Assembly: GCF_025602895.1 (NCBI RefSeq)
Contig: NW_026516207.1
Coordinates: 496,001-560,000, forward strand
Source of the DNA: Polychytrium aggregatum
Taxonomy: Eukaryota; Chytridiomycota; Chytridiomycetes; Polychytriales
Length of the DNA stretch: 64,000 nucleotides
Direction: 5' to 3'
In this document: positions 25,985 to 36,800 of the stretch, piece after piece
Numbering within the stretch: position 1 is the stretch's first letter
Layout: every line of letters begins with the position of its first letter
Position numbers and translations under genes: made by a program
Notes under the pieces: model-generated
What the model saw: the letters and a program-made list of their open reading frames with translations, nothing else
Told to the model about the DNA's origin: nothing
Database searches by the model: none

Positions 25985-27628
25985 CATACTGCCAAGATAT
26001 AACATGTACGTACGAAACTCCTGTGACGATGCCGAACCGGAGGTTGTCTGTCCATACCCCGCCGATGAGTCCCAGCGAGAGACCGACGACCAGAGCCGAG
26101 GTTGTGGCTGCAAAAAACTCCTTCAAGACCACCTTGATCACGCCCTCGGCATTGGCATTGCTTGCATGCCCAGTTGCCAGGGCTCGCAATGTGGCGGCCG
26201 AGGCTTGTAATCCGATGGTGCCTGGGCACAGCAACGAATGTCAGCCAAGTGCACCGAAGGTCTCACCAAATGAAATACAGGATGCGCCTGGCGTCAAGGC
26301 CATCGCGACAGCGATGCAAATGAGACCGCCAAATAATATCAGGGCGCTGGCATGGCTCAACGCGTATGTATCTGCTGACCTGATATCGACGACAGGACCG
26401 GGGTGAAGTAGGTCATGGCAATGTGCTTTTCCAGGGTGGGAGTAAACCGCGAGACAATGAAGCCAACGATCATCTCGAGCACAAGAGTCAAGAGCATGGC
26501 CGGGAACCGAAGAACAGCCAATTGCCAGGTCGACATCCTATTAATCAGGAGGAGCAAGATGAGACAGCCGATACATCAATCAAAGCGACAGATGCGAGGC
26601 ATGTATCCTCGCAGGTATTTGCCTGGCAAGGTAGCTGCCGGGCAGGCGACAACTCGACATCCACGACTAGGTACGGCAGAGGGCAGCAACAGCCGGTGGA
26701 CGGCCAGGCCAATGTTCAGCAGCATGCCCATGGCTGTGATTGCTCCAAGCACCATTGACGTTCTCTACATCATCGTCATCATCGCTGTCATCGTCTCGTC
26801 GTCGTCGCTGCTGCATGTCTTTGAAGCCCCACCCAGACACAGACACCCATCGTGCTTTGATGCTGTGGGATGTGGCACGCTTTTGCTCCTCTCGTACCTG
26901 TTCATCTTGGATGCATCGTCGTTCTCGGTCAGATAGTCTAGCCGACTGCGGGCCATCTCCTGCATCGACTCGAGATTGCTCTGGTGTAGCAATAGCTTCA
27001 GGAAGGCAAGCTCTGGCAGCTTGTCGAGGTTGTGCTGCTCCCGATCGCCCATCAGCGCAACGGTGGCTCCGTCGTTGCTGCCCTTGATGGTTGAATGTGA
27101 AAACGACGTCCAGCGTCTCGCACCAGCCATGCCGCCAGGGAAATGGTCGTGCTCATGATCGTGGTCGTGGTCGTGGTCGTTATCGTGGTCGTGGTCGTTG
27201 TCGAGACCGAGGTTGCGGTTACGATCTTCATCGTCGTCAGAGACAAACTGGTAGCCGTGAGTACGAATGCTCTGATATGGTGGATGCAGAGACCTGGGCA
27301 GCGGAGCGGGCGCTGTGCCAGGGGTATCGTCTGCAAACGCAAGCTCGAAATCGTTGGCAGGACCGTGGTTGCGGTCGAAACGGGCCTGGGCGGTGCGACT
27401 GCCGGACTGAGCGGACTGAGCGGACTGGCCGGAGCCGAATCCGAGTGGAAACAACGACAGCGGTCTATTGATGATGGAGAGGTCGGTCGAGGGGCGAGGT
27501 GTGTTCGACAGGGATCGCAGCTCAACAGAGGAGCTCGGCGGGGAACCCAGGTACGATGCACTGTGTGTGGCCGAAGCAGGACGCTGCATCTTGGTCGAAG
27601 CTGGGGGGGGGGACGGGGTTGGGCACAC
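25642..27628 (-). CDS. MgtE/SLC41-type magnesium transporter
   Basis: Membrane channel-like transporter for Mg2+ or another divalent cation. Exons 27628-26898, 26537-26380, 26221-26014 and 25807-25642; phases agree, product about 420 aa. A long cytosolic N-terminus (about 240 aa) is Ser/Pro-rich and holds a His-Asp repeat (about residues 150-165) and a helix LDKLPELAFLKLLLHQSN. Five hydrophobic segments follow: LAVLRFPAMLLTLVLEMIVG, IAMTYFTPVLSSISGTIGLQ (the family's polar pore-like motif, normally GGNxGxQ), FFAATTSALVVGLSLGLIGG, FGIVTGVSLFVSSSFGGALA and a last one ending TAYLALALWLL. HVDPALTTGPFETALQD matches the family's DPA...GPF.TT..D ion-binding region. No CBS domains. Translation could start at the second ATG (27589). 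A hydrophobic open stretch in intron 1 (about 26670-26750) was not used because no phase-compatible splice could be found. Confidence 0.82.
25926..25986. repeat. intronic (AGAGCC)n microsatellite
   Basis: Ten or so hexamer copies in the last intron of the Mg transporter gene. Confidence 0.95.
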
Positions 27629-29034
27629 CGGGATTCAACGGACTCGATGTCGCCGCAAGAGAGGTGGTGTGGTTGCAGAAGCGGATGCCAGTGCCGGTGC
27701 TTGATGTGGTCTCGCTTGCAGAGCTCCATATACGGATGGCTTGGGATGGTGTGTGAGGCCGCAATCGCGATGACTGGAGCGTCCGAGGGAGCCTGCCCGC
27801 TTGGATGAGACGAGAGTTGCCGCGACCAGAGGCAAGCAAACAGAGGGAAAGAGAACGCCGGAGGGTGCGGCCGAGAGAAAGAACGGCCTGAGGCGAATTG
27901 TTTGGAGAGAGCGGGGGACAAGGAACCGAACACAACCTGTCTCTTGGCGCGGTGAGGGCAGTATCCATCCATGGATCGATGGGGAGCTGACGAAGAATTG
28001 GACATGCACTCAGAATTGGACATGCACTCGGAGGGCCAGTGCAGTCCAGCCAGGGAAGAGGGCATGGGGAGACGGTCGCAGTTCGAGGGTCTATCCCAGC
28101 ACAAACCGGAACAAGTCGGGGGCGTTGCTCACAGATGGATGGGAACGACGAGCTGGGAGACGTCTGTTCTCATCGCCACCGAGCCCAGCACACCCGAAAC
28201 GCATCGCTCTTGCTTCCCAACTTGGTCGCGACAACGGACCTGCGATACGATAAATACTGGTAATTGGGGTGTCTCCCCGGTTCGAAGGGCTATATTGGCT
28301 TCGTCTGAGAAGCAATAGAGACGTCGCAAATCCCAGTAAAAAAAAAAAAAAAGAAAAAAAAAGAAAAAAGTAAAGCTGATGATGAATATTTTTTTGGGTT
28401 AGAATAAATTAACAAGAGTGGAAATGGAGGGGAAGCGTGTGCGGCGCGAGTGAGCCTGGAAAAAAAAAAAAAGAGCAACGTAAGGGGAATCATACTGTAC
28501 AAACGGCAAGGGCAAAGTGAGGGCGGAATCAAGGGAGTGCAAGGGGAAAAGCAAACTGCAATGCTCGCAAAAACCACGCTAATCAGTGTTACTACAGTAC
28601 TCATTCGCCGGCTTGGGCTGAATATGGTGACTGGGGGAGGGGGAGGGAGGAAGTTAAGGGAGTGGGGTAAATACGCAGAAGCGAAAGAAAGAGTGAGCGA
28701 AAGGAAGAACATCAAACAGATATGGCGAAGGAGAGCGGAGGAAAAAATACAATATTCGAGTGTCTTTGTGAGGCGGTGGATCGATCGAGCGGGAGTAATG
28801 CAATGCAGTGAACAGCAAAGAAGCGTGGGCAGACGCCGGGATTAAATATCAAAAGGAGGCGCAACGGAGGCGTGGCGAGAGTCTAGAGGAGCTTCACTTT
28901 CACTTGGAGTCCAACACGGGGAGGAGGAGGAGGAGGAGGAGGAGGAGGAGGAGGAGGAGGAGAAGGAGGAGAAGGAGGAACGGAGATGACAAGGGAGTGG
29001 CGACGACGACAACGACGACAACGACGACGGCTCG
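27629..29034. other. intergenic with poly-purine tracts
   Basis: About 1.4 kb. It includes a run of A interrupted by single G at 28338-28370, a second A run at 28459-28472 and an (AGG)n array at 28921-28980. No supported gene; frames open here look like composition effects. Confidence 0.45.
28921..28980. repeat. (AGG)n trinucleotide array
   Basis: About 18 AGG/AGA triplets on the plus strand, i.e. a pyrimidine-rich stretch just past the stop of the minus-strand gene that ends at 29035. Confidence 0.92.
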
Positions 29035-30003
29035 TTACTCATCGTCCATGACATCGGTGTTCTCTGGCTCCAGCGCAGCGCCGCCGACAAAGACGGCAAC
29101 GAGTCGGCCCGTGTTGGGATCCTTCAGGGTGACCGGAAGACGAGAGGTACGGGGAGCAGGAGGATGCTTGTGCTCCTCATTGACATAGGGGATCGATTCG
29201 TAGAAGCCACCAAAGGGAGTCGGCACGAGCTGGGGGTTGATGGGGAACGGAGCGCTGTCCGGAGCCATAACGGGAGGAAGGATATGGCCGACAAAAGGCG
29301 TGCCTGCAGGCGAGTGGAAGATAGGCTGGGAAGAAACAGGAACCACATAGTCGGGATGAGCCCCCGGGAGAGGGTGAGTGGGATGCGCCAGAGGGAAGGC
29401 AGCAGCAGCAGGCACAAAGTGAGGCCAGGCAGACATCATCGGATAGGGCGACCAAGCAACAAAGCCGGGGTTGCCGGGCTGAGAGACTGCAACCAGACCG
29501 CCGTCGGTCTCGGAGCCAAGGTGGGTCTGGATGGAGACGTCGCTATCGGCGCCATCGGCAAGGGAAGCAGGCGAGCGCGGAGGCGAAGGCGGCGTGGCAG
29601 CATGATCGGCCTGGGGGCTGCCTATGGGCGACCCGAGGACGGCGACGCGGGGATTGTCGATGGGAATCGAGCTGAAAACCGGGAAGGCGTGGCCGAGCAT
29701 GGAGGGGTCGGCGATGGGCGGGAGGAACTCGCCCGAAAAGTTGTCGCGGGAGAAACCCGGGAAGAAGCCGGGAGGCATCGAGTGTTGCGCATGGAACTGG
29801 GGCATGGGGAAGGGAGAGATCCCAGCACCCAGCGTCACGGTCGACGAGCCCGAGTGGTCGTCGGGGGCCTGGAAGATAGGCTTGGATCGTCCAATCGAGA
29901 CAATCGAGGGGTCCTGAAATGCGGCATTCAGGGAGTGGCTGCTTTGAGGATCCAGCTCGGGAGGCGGGGAAAGCGAAGCGGTGGGAACGGTTTGATCGAG
30001 CAT
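29035..30003 (-). CDS. Pro/Ser-rich protein of unknown function
   Basis: Intron-less frame of 322 aa, not recognised. It is rich in Pro, Ser, Ala and Phe, with many SPP/PPSP patches (residues 130-150), a segment with repeated hydrophobic-Pro spacing (SPYPMMSAWPHFVPAAAAFP), and a more conserved-looking end: RLPVTLKDPNTGRLVAV followed by the acidic tail ENTDVMDDE. No signal peptide or membrane segment. Start chosen at MLDQTVPTA; the frame is open about 80 codons further up but that part covers a GGTGC-type repeat and reads like 5' UTR. Low-complexity RNA- or DNA-associated regulators look like this, but no function can be assigned. Coding status is supported by strong GC3 bias and lack of stops over nearly 1 kb. 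Confidence 0.6.
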   Translation of the reverse strand: MLDQTVPTASLSPPPELDPQSSHSLNAAFQDPSIVSIGRSKPIFQAPDDHSGSSTVTLGAGISPFPMPQFHAQHSMPPGFFPGFSRDNFSGEFLPPIADPSMLGHAFPVFSSIPIDNPRVAVLGSPIGSPQADHAATPPSPPRSPASLADGADSDVSIQTHLGSETDGGLVAVSQPGNPGFVAWSPYPMMSAWPHFVPAAAAFPLAHPTHPLPGAHPDYVVPVSSQPIFHSPAGTPFVGHILPPVMAPDSAPFPINPQLVPTPFGGFYESIPYVNEEHKHPPAPRTSRLPVTLKDPNTGRLVAVFVGGAALEPENTDVMDDE

Positions 30004-31485
30004 GTCGGCACGGCGAGTCTTGAAGCCAATGGTGACGAGAGAGTCAAGAGGAACAGGGGGAGAGGGCGGAGGAAAGGCAATGCGATGCAATCCAATGCGG
30101 TGCGGTGCGGTGCGATGTGATGTAGCAGAGAATACGGATGGAACAGGATTATTCCACTCCCCTTGAAGGACGTTCAGGCGGCGGCAGCACCAGATTGTGT
30201 GAGGAAGAAGCGAGGGAGCAAAGGAGAGAAGCCTGGGCGTTAAAACCAAAACCCCAGGAAAAGGCAGAGCAGCCGATGATTTCTAATCCAGCCGGAGGCC
30301 AACACCGTTCAGAGACAAGCGGATACAAATGACGTGTGAAAGGCAGCGCAGATCACCCGGGTCACAGAGGCGGATACCCTCGCAGCACCGTGGATCAACT
30401 ATCGAACGTGACGCTTGCCGGGCGGCGCAGCGAGAGGAATGAGCTGGAGGTGGGGCTGGGCGCAAACAAGAGCGGGCGAATGGATGCCTTGGAGGGACGG
30501 GAGACGGCAAAAGTGCAGATGCAGTGCTCACACAGGGGGGGGGGACTGATCTGGGAACTACCGGCGGGTGGATGGATGGATGGATGGATGGAGGGCGGGA
30601 AGGCACAGCAAGAGATCACAGCCAAGCGGAATGGGTGGATGGCAACAAAGGGGCCAGGGATGCAAGGACGAGACCAGAGGAGACCAAAGGAGAGACCAAA
30701 GGAGACCAGAGGAGACCCAAAGAAGACAACAACGGGCGGGAAGGGCAGCAGACTACTCGGATGTGAGAACGATTCCCCAAAGCGCAGATGACGCAGGCGA
30801 CGGCTATTACCTCAGTCTGATCCCAACTCAGATTCTAATGAGCTGCTTGGATACAGAAGCAAACAGAGATCAAACAGAAGGACAGGCGAGTGGTTGGGGG
30901 GAGGCGGAGAGGGGAGGTGAAAGGGGAAGGGAAGGGGAGAGGCCTGGACAGACCGACGCAAGAGCAGCGACGACGACAGACTCGAGAGGAACAGCAGCAG
31001 ACCGGGCAGAAGAGCGATCGCGGCACCGAAAAAAAGCAGACTCAATCAGCGAGACCCGGGCGAGAGCGAGGCGAGAGCGGGTGATTGGGCCAGCGCCGTC
31101 TCGCTGCGGGCATTGTCGTGGGCCAGGGCGGGCGAGAGCCTACCGAGAGACCGCCGAGAGCCCGCCGAGAGACCGCCCGTCTCGCCAAAGCACGTCGCAC
31201 AGCCGGTGGCAGAGCAAATGACGCACCGGTCACGTGGCAAATGAAGCTGCATTTGGTTGCGACGGAAAATGCCAGAGCGGCCGTTGCCGCAGTGGCCGCG
31301 TTGTCCAGACGCGCAGACGAGGCAGAATGGGTGGCAGAGCAAAAGGACGGGGCAGAGGCAGAGCCAGAGACAGAGGCTGACAGAGACCGAGGCAGAGGCA
31401 GAGTCAGAGCCAGAGACAGAGACAGTCCAGACATATGTCTCATTGTGCTGGCTCAGTGGATTGGCGCCTGCGACATGTCTGTTGC

Positions 31486-31545
31486 TGCATCTGTCTCTCG
31501 ACGCTGTCTCTCGACGCTGTCTCTCGATGCTGTCTCTCGATGCTG
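31486..31545. repeat. 15-bp tandem repeat
   Basis: About four imperfect copies of a unit like CTGTCTCTCGACG with C/T changes at one position. Confidence 0.85.
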
Positions 31546-31836
31546 TATTGCTGGGTTCACAAGCATACAGCGTTTCGCATCCAGGAATCCCGAGCACCGA
31601 GACGACGGTCTACTCTTTCTCCCCTGAATAATTGGTAGTGCCGAGGAACGATTCGCCACTAGCAAACAGATGCCTCCATCCTCAGCGCTCCCGAGAGCTT
31701 CACCGATCATCCGTTCCCACGGCGTGACCGGCGACGACAACAACAGATATCGGTCAGTGAGGCCCAGGAACATGTCTGACATGACAGATTATCAAAGACC
31801 GACGGAATAAATCAAATGAACGTCCCTTGCTCCAGT

Positions 31837-32093
31837 ATATGCAATGTTGGGGGCAGCCCGAGGAGCCCGAGGATCCCAAGGAGGCCTCGCCCATCTTGCA
31901 GGAGCTGTGCGATCGAATGTATCCAGCGCATCTACTTTTGGAATGCGAGCCCTCCCCCTCGAGCCCCGTTTCTCTCAAGTGGCAACTGGCCATGGCACCC
32001 GCAGAGCACCGCTCGGATCCAGAACCCGATGCAACAAACATCTTTGCCAGCACCCGTGCCCCGCTGGTCAATCACGAGGGGCGATTTTGCTAG
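31837..32093 (+). CDS. possible exon of an unrecognised small protein
   Basis: An open stretch preceded by an acceptor-like CTTGCTCCAG (ending at 31833) and a donor GTCAGTG about 80 bp upstream. It reads QPEEPEDPKEASPILQELCD, then MYPAHLLLECEPSPSS, and ends LVNHEGRFC. The composition looks protein-like, but no complete gene model with an ATG in phase could be built and the opposite strand is also open. Treat as a candidate only. Confidence 0.2.
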
Positions 32094-32496
32094 AACAGCT
32101 CGCAGCCCACCGATACAAACACTGCGAGCCCTGTGTTGATGAAAGTGTCGTCCGGGTTACTTTCGTTTGCATTCCCCCCCCTCCACACACACCAGTGCTG
32201 GCGGTGTGGTTCAGTCGACACTCTCTGCTCCTTCGTCGTGCGGCTGAGCATCCTCGTCGAGACGCACTGAGATTGTTACCGACTGCTCGCAAACAAATCG
32301 TCAACATCGGCACAACAAATATCGCCTCCCTGTGCTCCTGCCCGCCGCACACCCATACATCTGCGACACCTCGCCCTGCCCCCGACTCGATATCGGTGGT
32401 CTCCACAGACTTTCTCGCCATATAACCGTTCGATATCTTTATCCAGTGCCCTTCCCCACCGCCCTCATCCTTAGACTTTCTCTCCCGCACCCCGCG

Positions 32497-33681
32497 ATGG
32501 TCTTTTCAATCGCCAAAAGACTTGTCGACCTCAAACCCGCACCCACGATGCCTGTAGCTTTTGGAGCGCTCCCGTCCGAGCTCTTGATCCAGATTCTGTC
32601 GCTGCTTCCCACCGCCCAGCTGCTCCGCCTGCGTCGGGCATCGGTTCTGTTTCTGCGCCTGTGCGAGTTTTTGATTCTGCGCAAGCTTCAAATCCTCCCT
32701 GCCCCGTTCTTTCGAGACTTGCGGCCCGGCTGCGACCCCGGTTCCTTGCCCGGCCCCGGCTGCGACAGCACCGCTTTGCCGGCCACAACCAAGAGCCATA
32801 CCAAGGGCTGTCCAGGCCCGGCCTCTCCCGTCACCATCACGCTGCACTTTACCGACTCGGATGGTGCCCGGCAGTTCACCGTCGACCTCGTCCTTTCGCA
32901 CTACGACCCGCGCTACTGGCGTGCGTGTGAGTTCAGGGTCAAGAAGAAAGTTGCCCGATGGGTCCTCGACGAGCCAACGTGCATCCCCGTCCTCTATGGT
33001 ATCACGGCCTCGGAGTGCCCGTTCTTGACCGAGCTCGAGGAGTGGCGAGATATGCAGCTGTACATTGAAAAGTGCCGCTCGAACCCACTGCGGGCCTCCA
33101 ATGGCCAGCGCCGCAAGTGCGGTCTCTTTGAGATCATGAAGTCGCAGTCAGGCTCGACCTTTTCGTCCTGCAGCTCGCTTGGCTCAACCTCATCGACCCT
33201 CGTCAATGTCGACAATCAGGAGCTGCTGTGGCACTACCTCGACATCAAAACGTGCGGACCCAAGTGTCTGGCCCCCACGTCCGACCAGGGATTTACATCG
33301 GGCCCGGCGGCACCAGCTTCGATCGAGACCCTGCGAGTTGCGCCCTGGAAGTTTGAGTACCTCATCCGCCATCCGACCCGAGGCGGGGCCTTTCCCACGG
33401 GCTCCAACGGCGCCGAGAGACTCATGTGGGCCAGCTCCTGGACTTGCACCGTCGGCTTCCTCGTGGGTCTATACCTCCAGGGCGCCGTCCAAACCAAGGT
33501 CAAGCCGCGCACGGCCGAGAAGCACAATCGCATCAAGATCATTGTGTGTCGTGTTTTTGACACTTGTCGCCAGCTCGCCAAGGTCGGCAAGGCCGTGAAT
33601 GTGGCCCGAGAGGCCGAGCGACAGACCGACAAAAGACGATCCGGCCCCTTTGGCTGGGTCTCGCCTCCTCGAGGAGGCTGA
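32497..33681 (+). CDS. F-box-like protein
   Basis: Single-exon 394-aa protein. An F-box-like motif lies at about residues 23-65: FGALPSELLIQILSLLPTAQ followed by LLRLRRASVLFLRLCEF, the Leu-Pro...Leu...Leu..Leu pattern used to bind Skp1 in SCF ubiquitin ligases. The remaining 330 residues have no recognised substrate repeat (no WD40 or LRR). They contain a charged section ELEEWRDMQLYIEKCR, a Ser-rich patch at about 240-255 and a basic C-terminus. Start at MVFSIAKRL; the upstream frame is open but lacks character. An SCF adaptor role is inferred from the F-box alone; the partner protein is unknown. Confidence 0.68.
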   Translation: MVFSIAKRLVDLKPAPTMPVAFGALPSELLIQILSLLPTAQLLRLRRASVLFLRLCEFLILRKLQILPAPFFRDLRPGCDPGSLPGPGCDSTALPATTKSHTKGCPGPASPVTITLHFTDSDGARQFTVDLVLSHYDPRYWRACEFRVKKKVARWVLDEPTCIPVLYGITASECPFLTELEEWRDMQLYIEKCRSNPLRASNGQRRKCGLFEIMKSQSGSTFSSCSSLGSTSSTLVNVDNQELLWHYLDIKTCGPKCLAPTSDQGFTSGPAAPASIETLRVAPWKFEYLIRHPTRGGAFPTGSNGAERLMWASSWTCTVGFLVGLYLQGAVQTKVKPRTAEKHNRIKIIVCRVFDTCRQLAKVGKAVNVAREAERQTDKRRSGPFGWVSPPRGG

Positions 33682-34074
33682 TTGGACATCCATGCTTCCC
33701 AGCCGGGGGAGGGACAGGTGGCACCAGAACCTCAAAGCCAACGCCACTGCAGATTGGTCTCAAGAGACTCTGTTGGAAAACCATATCCCACTCAACCCCA
33801 AAGCCAACGGCAGGTCATCGCAATGGAGAAATAAGCCGACGCCGCCGGTTAGCCCCTCTCTATTATTATTTTTGCTCACCACGGGTATCATCTGTGCTTT
33901 GCCCTTGCAGCCTCACCGAGATTACCACTTTTGTTGTCCAGAGCGTGCCGACCACGCAGCCTTTGGTTTAGGTGCCGACCCTGCGACGGCGGTGGCACTG
34001 TATAGATTGCTTCGCTTTCGCTATTGCCATAAGTTTTCAAATTCCTTTGATATACCCTCCTCCTCTCCTCTTCT

Positions 34075-34120
34075 GCCTCCTCCTCCTCCTCCTCCTCCTC
34101 CTCCTCCTCCTCTGACCCCC
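34075..34120. repeat. (TCC)n trinucleotide array
   Basis: About 14 TCC triplets within a longer pyrimidine tract. Confidence 0.93.
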
Positions 34121-34539
34121 TCTTCTACCCCCTCTTCTTCCTCCGCCGTAGAATTTGTTTTTACTTGAGATCCTATCCAAGAGGGAGGATGTTGCAGTGT
34201 TTCTAGACATGTGCGAACGTAGAAGTGGCTCTGTTGGAGAGCTCGATTGGTTGATCCTGGGATTGGAATTGCTGCGAGGGATAGGGTTGCTACCTCTTCC
34301 CCTGGTGTGATGCCAATGTCCAGTCTTTAGTTTCGGGGTGCTTGTGACCTACTGTTCCGGTACGAAGGGAGTTGTTGGCCCTTGCCGGTGTTGATTTGCA
34401 CGTTTGGATAGACCCGGGCCGGTTCTGATGCCGGTTCTGGATACAAGCACAAGCGAATGCCGACAGAGTGACTGTCGCGTGTATACGAAGCAAAGCTAGA
34501 CGATAGACTAACAGGGATGGAGAAAGAAAGCTCTCTCCC

Positions 34540-34760
34540 TGGTCATAGATAGAGTATAGAGCCGATCGATATCCCTTAGATGTGTTCACAAACCAAAACG
34601 GGATGCCTTTCTTGTACACCTTCTCCGTGATTTCGAGGTCGATAAACAGCTTGTTCCCATCGATCTTGAATACAAATCTTCCCCTCCGCTACTCCCCCTC
34701 CCCGAAACAGCCAAATGCCCGTGCTCAATGAAGGTTTTTGGTGCGTCGCAGCATGGGCCC
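34540..34760 (-). pseudogene. possible frame-broken protein fragment
   Basis: On the minus strand one frame reads RFVFKIDGNKLFIDLEITEK then VYKKGIPFWFVNTSKGYRSA, a convincing folded-protein style sequence, but it runs into non-protein-like sequence and a stop lies just upstream; the part before it (SDINAAWAHAATHQKP) is in another frame. It adjoins element copy C, so it may be a decayed gene or transposon relic. No family recognised. Confidence 0.25.
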
Positions 34761-34811
34761 AGGCTGCATTGATATCGCTGTACACTTTAGACATGAGCAC
34801 CCTCACGATCC

Positions 34812-35122
34812 CATATGTCAGCGTCAAGCCAAGCTATGAGAAATAGACCAGATCACTTTGGCAGTTTCCGAGGGACGAACCGAGCAAACCGCTGCCTCCG
34901 AGGGCTGAATGCATAGCCCTTGTCTTGACGTCGTGATGCAGTGCCAGCGGTGAACGATGCTCTTGGATACACTGAATATCGAGGCAACGTTTCTCGGGCT
35001 GTGGATGGCAGCAGCACCACAACGCAGAATAGTCATGGCCAGCGCGCGATGGTATTGGGCGACAAAATATTCGGTCAACGATCAAAAATCAAAGTGTCCC
35101 GTGTTTTATTGGATTGGCTGTA
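34812..35122 (-). mobile_element. short TIR element, copy C (diverged)
   Basis: Shares with copies A and B the internal block AGAAATAGA-CAGATCACTTTGGCAG and the end GTGTCCC...TTGGCTGTAA bordered by TA at 35121. Left boundary is approximate. Reading the minus strand gives a short helix-turn-helix-like peptide (NVASIFSVSKSIVHRW), reminiscent of Tc1-type transposase N-termini. Confidence 0.6.
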
Positions 35123-35366
35123 ACAGTAGGGACTGGAACCGGAACCATGTTGCTCAGGCCGAGCTTGTCGCCGATAGCGAAGCTCGCTTGGTTGCGCGCG
35201 ATTCGTCGTTTCGTTTGGCGCAAAAAGCGGTTGGGGTGTGGAGCCAGAGACCCCAGCACGAGCGCGGACACCAGGTTTGGGTCCGATCTCCCCCAGGCAG
35301 GAAACCGCTCCTCCCGATTTTCTTCTGTTGATCTCACACAGCAACCAATCGAGTCTGCGCAAAACC

Positions 35367-36800
35367 ATGGATGCCAAGTCTGTCGACGGCGAAGCTGTCG
35401 ATGACGCTGCCGGTGCCAATGTCAATGCCGATGCCGATCTTATGGATCGGGTCGTGGAGCAGCTTCAGGAGGACGCCGCCGACATTGTGCGGTCGTCGAT
35501 CGATCGTCCGATCGAAGCCACCAACCTTGGATTTAGAATGCTGAGCAAGATGGGATGGAAGGCCGGCACCGGGCTCGGCAAATATGAGCAAGGTTAGACG
35601 TCTGGATGAAGGATGACGGGCGCAAAGTGTCGCGGAGGAAACGACATTTGTGGCTACCTCCGCTGGCCATCGATCTGACCCGATTCTGAAACATGCTGGC
35701 TGACGACTGGACGGTGGCGTTACTGTGAACCCAGGCCGAGTCGATCCTGTTCTGATCAGCTTCAAAGATGACACCTGGGGTGTCGGCAAGCAGGAGGAGT
35801 ACGACTATTATCATGCGGCCAGCACGGCGAGACGGAAGGAGCTCGAGAGCATCGTCATTGGCAACGAAACCGACGAGCAGCGAGTCAAGCGAGAGGTAAG
35901 GCAGCGTTGAGATTCAGCCGGGCTCGTCGAGCGTCGAGCGTCGAGCATCAAGTGTCGGGACTCTGCAGAGATTGTCGAGCGCCGGGGCTCAGCAGATAGC
36001 CGTTGCTGGTTTATTCAGAGGTGTGTCGGTTTGGCTGGCTGGGTCGCCGATCCAAAGATCCGACGCTCACATTCTGGCAACGATAAGTGTGGATCTGGTT
36101 TTTATCGCCTCTGGTGTTTGCTTTTGTTCCCCGCGGCCGGCGAGGACAGGAAGAAGTTGCCCGCAAGGAAGCCATCAAGAGCGACGTCAAGGCGGCGATG
36201 GCGTCGTTTTACTGCAAGCTCTGCGACAAGCAGTATAGCAAGATCTCCGAGTACGAGACGCATCTGTCCTCATACGACCACAACCACAAGAAGCGCTTCA
36301 AGGACATGCTCGAGATGACCAAGAAGAGCGGCCTGGGAGCATCGGGAACGTTGGCCGATCCCGACAATCGCAGACGGGAGCGCGAGCGCAACCGCGAGGA
36401 GCGGGAGCTCCGAAAGCAGATGGCAGCAGCAGGTATCGTCGTGCCGGCTGCTGCCTCTGCTGCCTCTGCTGCCCAAGCCGACCCTGCGGCGGTGCCAAGA
36501 GAAGTGTCCGACATCAGCAGCAACAGAGTGGACGAGGACCGGACACCGGCTGCAGCAGCGACGGGCTCTGGCTCTGGCGGCTGGAAGCAGGCCGTCCCAG
36601 ACACCGACAACAGCACCGCCAGCAAGCGGGGATGGAGCTCGCTGGAGTCGGCACCCGGACAGCCCGAGGAGCCGCCGACGCCGGCCCCGACGGACGGACA
36701 GACGGCACCCGCGGCACCCAAGGTCAGCTTCGGCCTTGGCAGCAGCAGCAGCAGCAGCGGGACCAAGCGAGGCAAGCTCTCATTTGCCTTCAAGAAATAG
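35367..36800 (+). CDS. G-patch plus C2H2 zinc-finger protein (GPATCH8-like)
   Basis: Predicted nuclear RNA-processing factor. Exons 35367-35592, 35735-35895 and 36150-36800, GT-AG introns with matching phases; product 345 aa. The G-patch starts at about residue 50: NLGFRMLSKMGWKAGTGLGK, continuing to DDTWGVGKQEEYDYY. G-patch domains activate DEAH-box helicases in splicing or ribosome assembly. A U1-type C2H2 finger follows at about 145-170: FYCKLCDKQYSKISEYETHL with HNHKKRF (C-x2-C-x12-H-x5-H). Then comes a charged coiled coil RRRERERNREERELRKQM and an Ala/Pro/Ser-rich tail ending GLGSSSSSSGTKRGKLSFAFKK. This G-patch/finger order fits GPATCH8-type proteins. Element copy C lies in its promoter region. 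Confidence 0.85.

Larger units (their letters stand above)
30004..32496. other. long gap with low-complexity and possible exon
   Basis: About 2.5 kb. It holds a (GGAT)n run near 30575, GACCAAAGGA-type repeats near 30670-30720, CAGAG-rich arrays at 31345-31425, a 15-bp repeat at 31486-31545 and one weak coding candidate at 31837-32093. Confidence 0.4.
33682..35366. other. intergenic with element copy C and coding relic
   Basis: About 1.7 kb between two plus-strand genes. Contains a (TCC)n tract at 34075-34120, a broken protein-like stretch at 34540-34760 (minus) and the TIR-element copy C ending about 245 bp before the next start codon. Confidence 0.5.

Noticed and set aside
26660-26760. Hydrophobic open stretch (VLGAITAMGMLLNIGLAV) as an extra transmembrane exon of the Mg transporter
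   Set aside because: It is flanked by AG and GT but no donor phase fits the next acceptor, while skipping it joins exons perfectly and already yields the five family helices.
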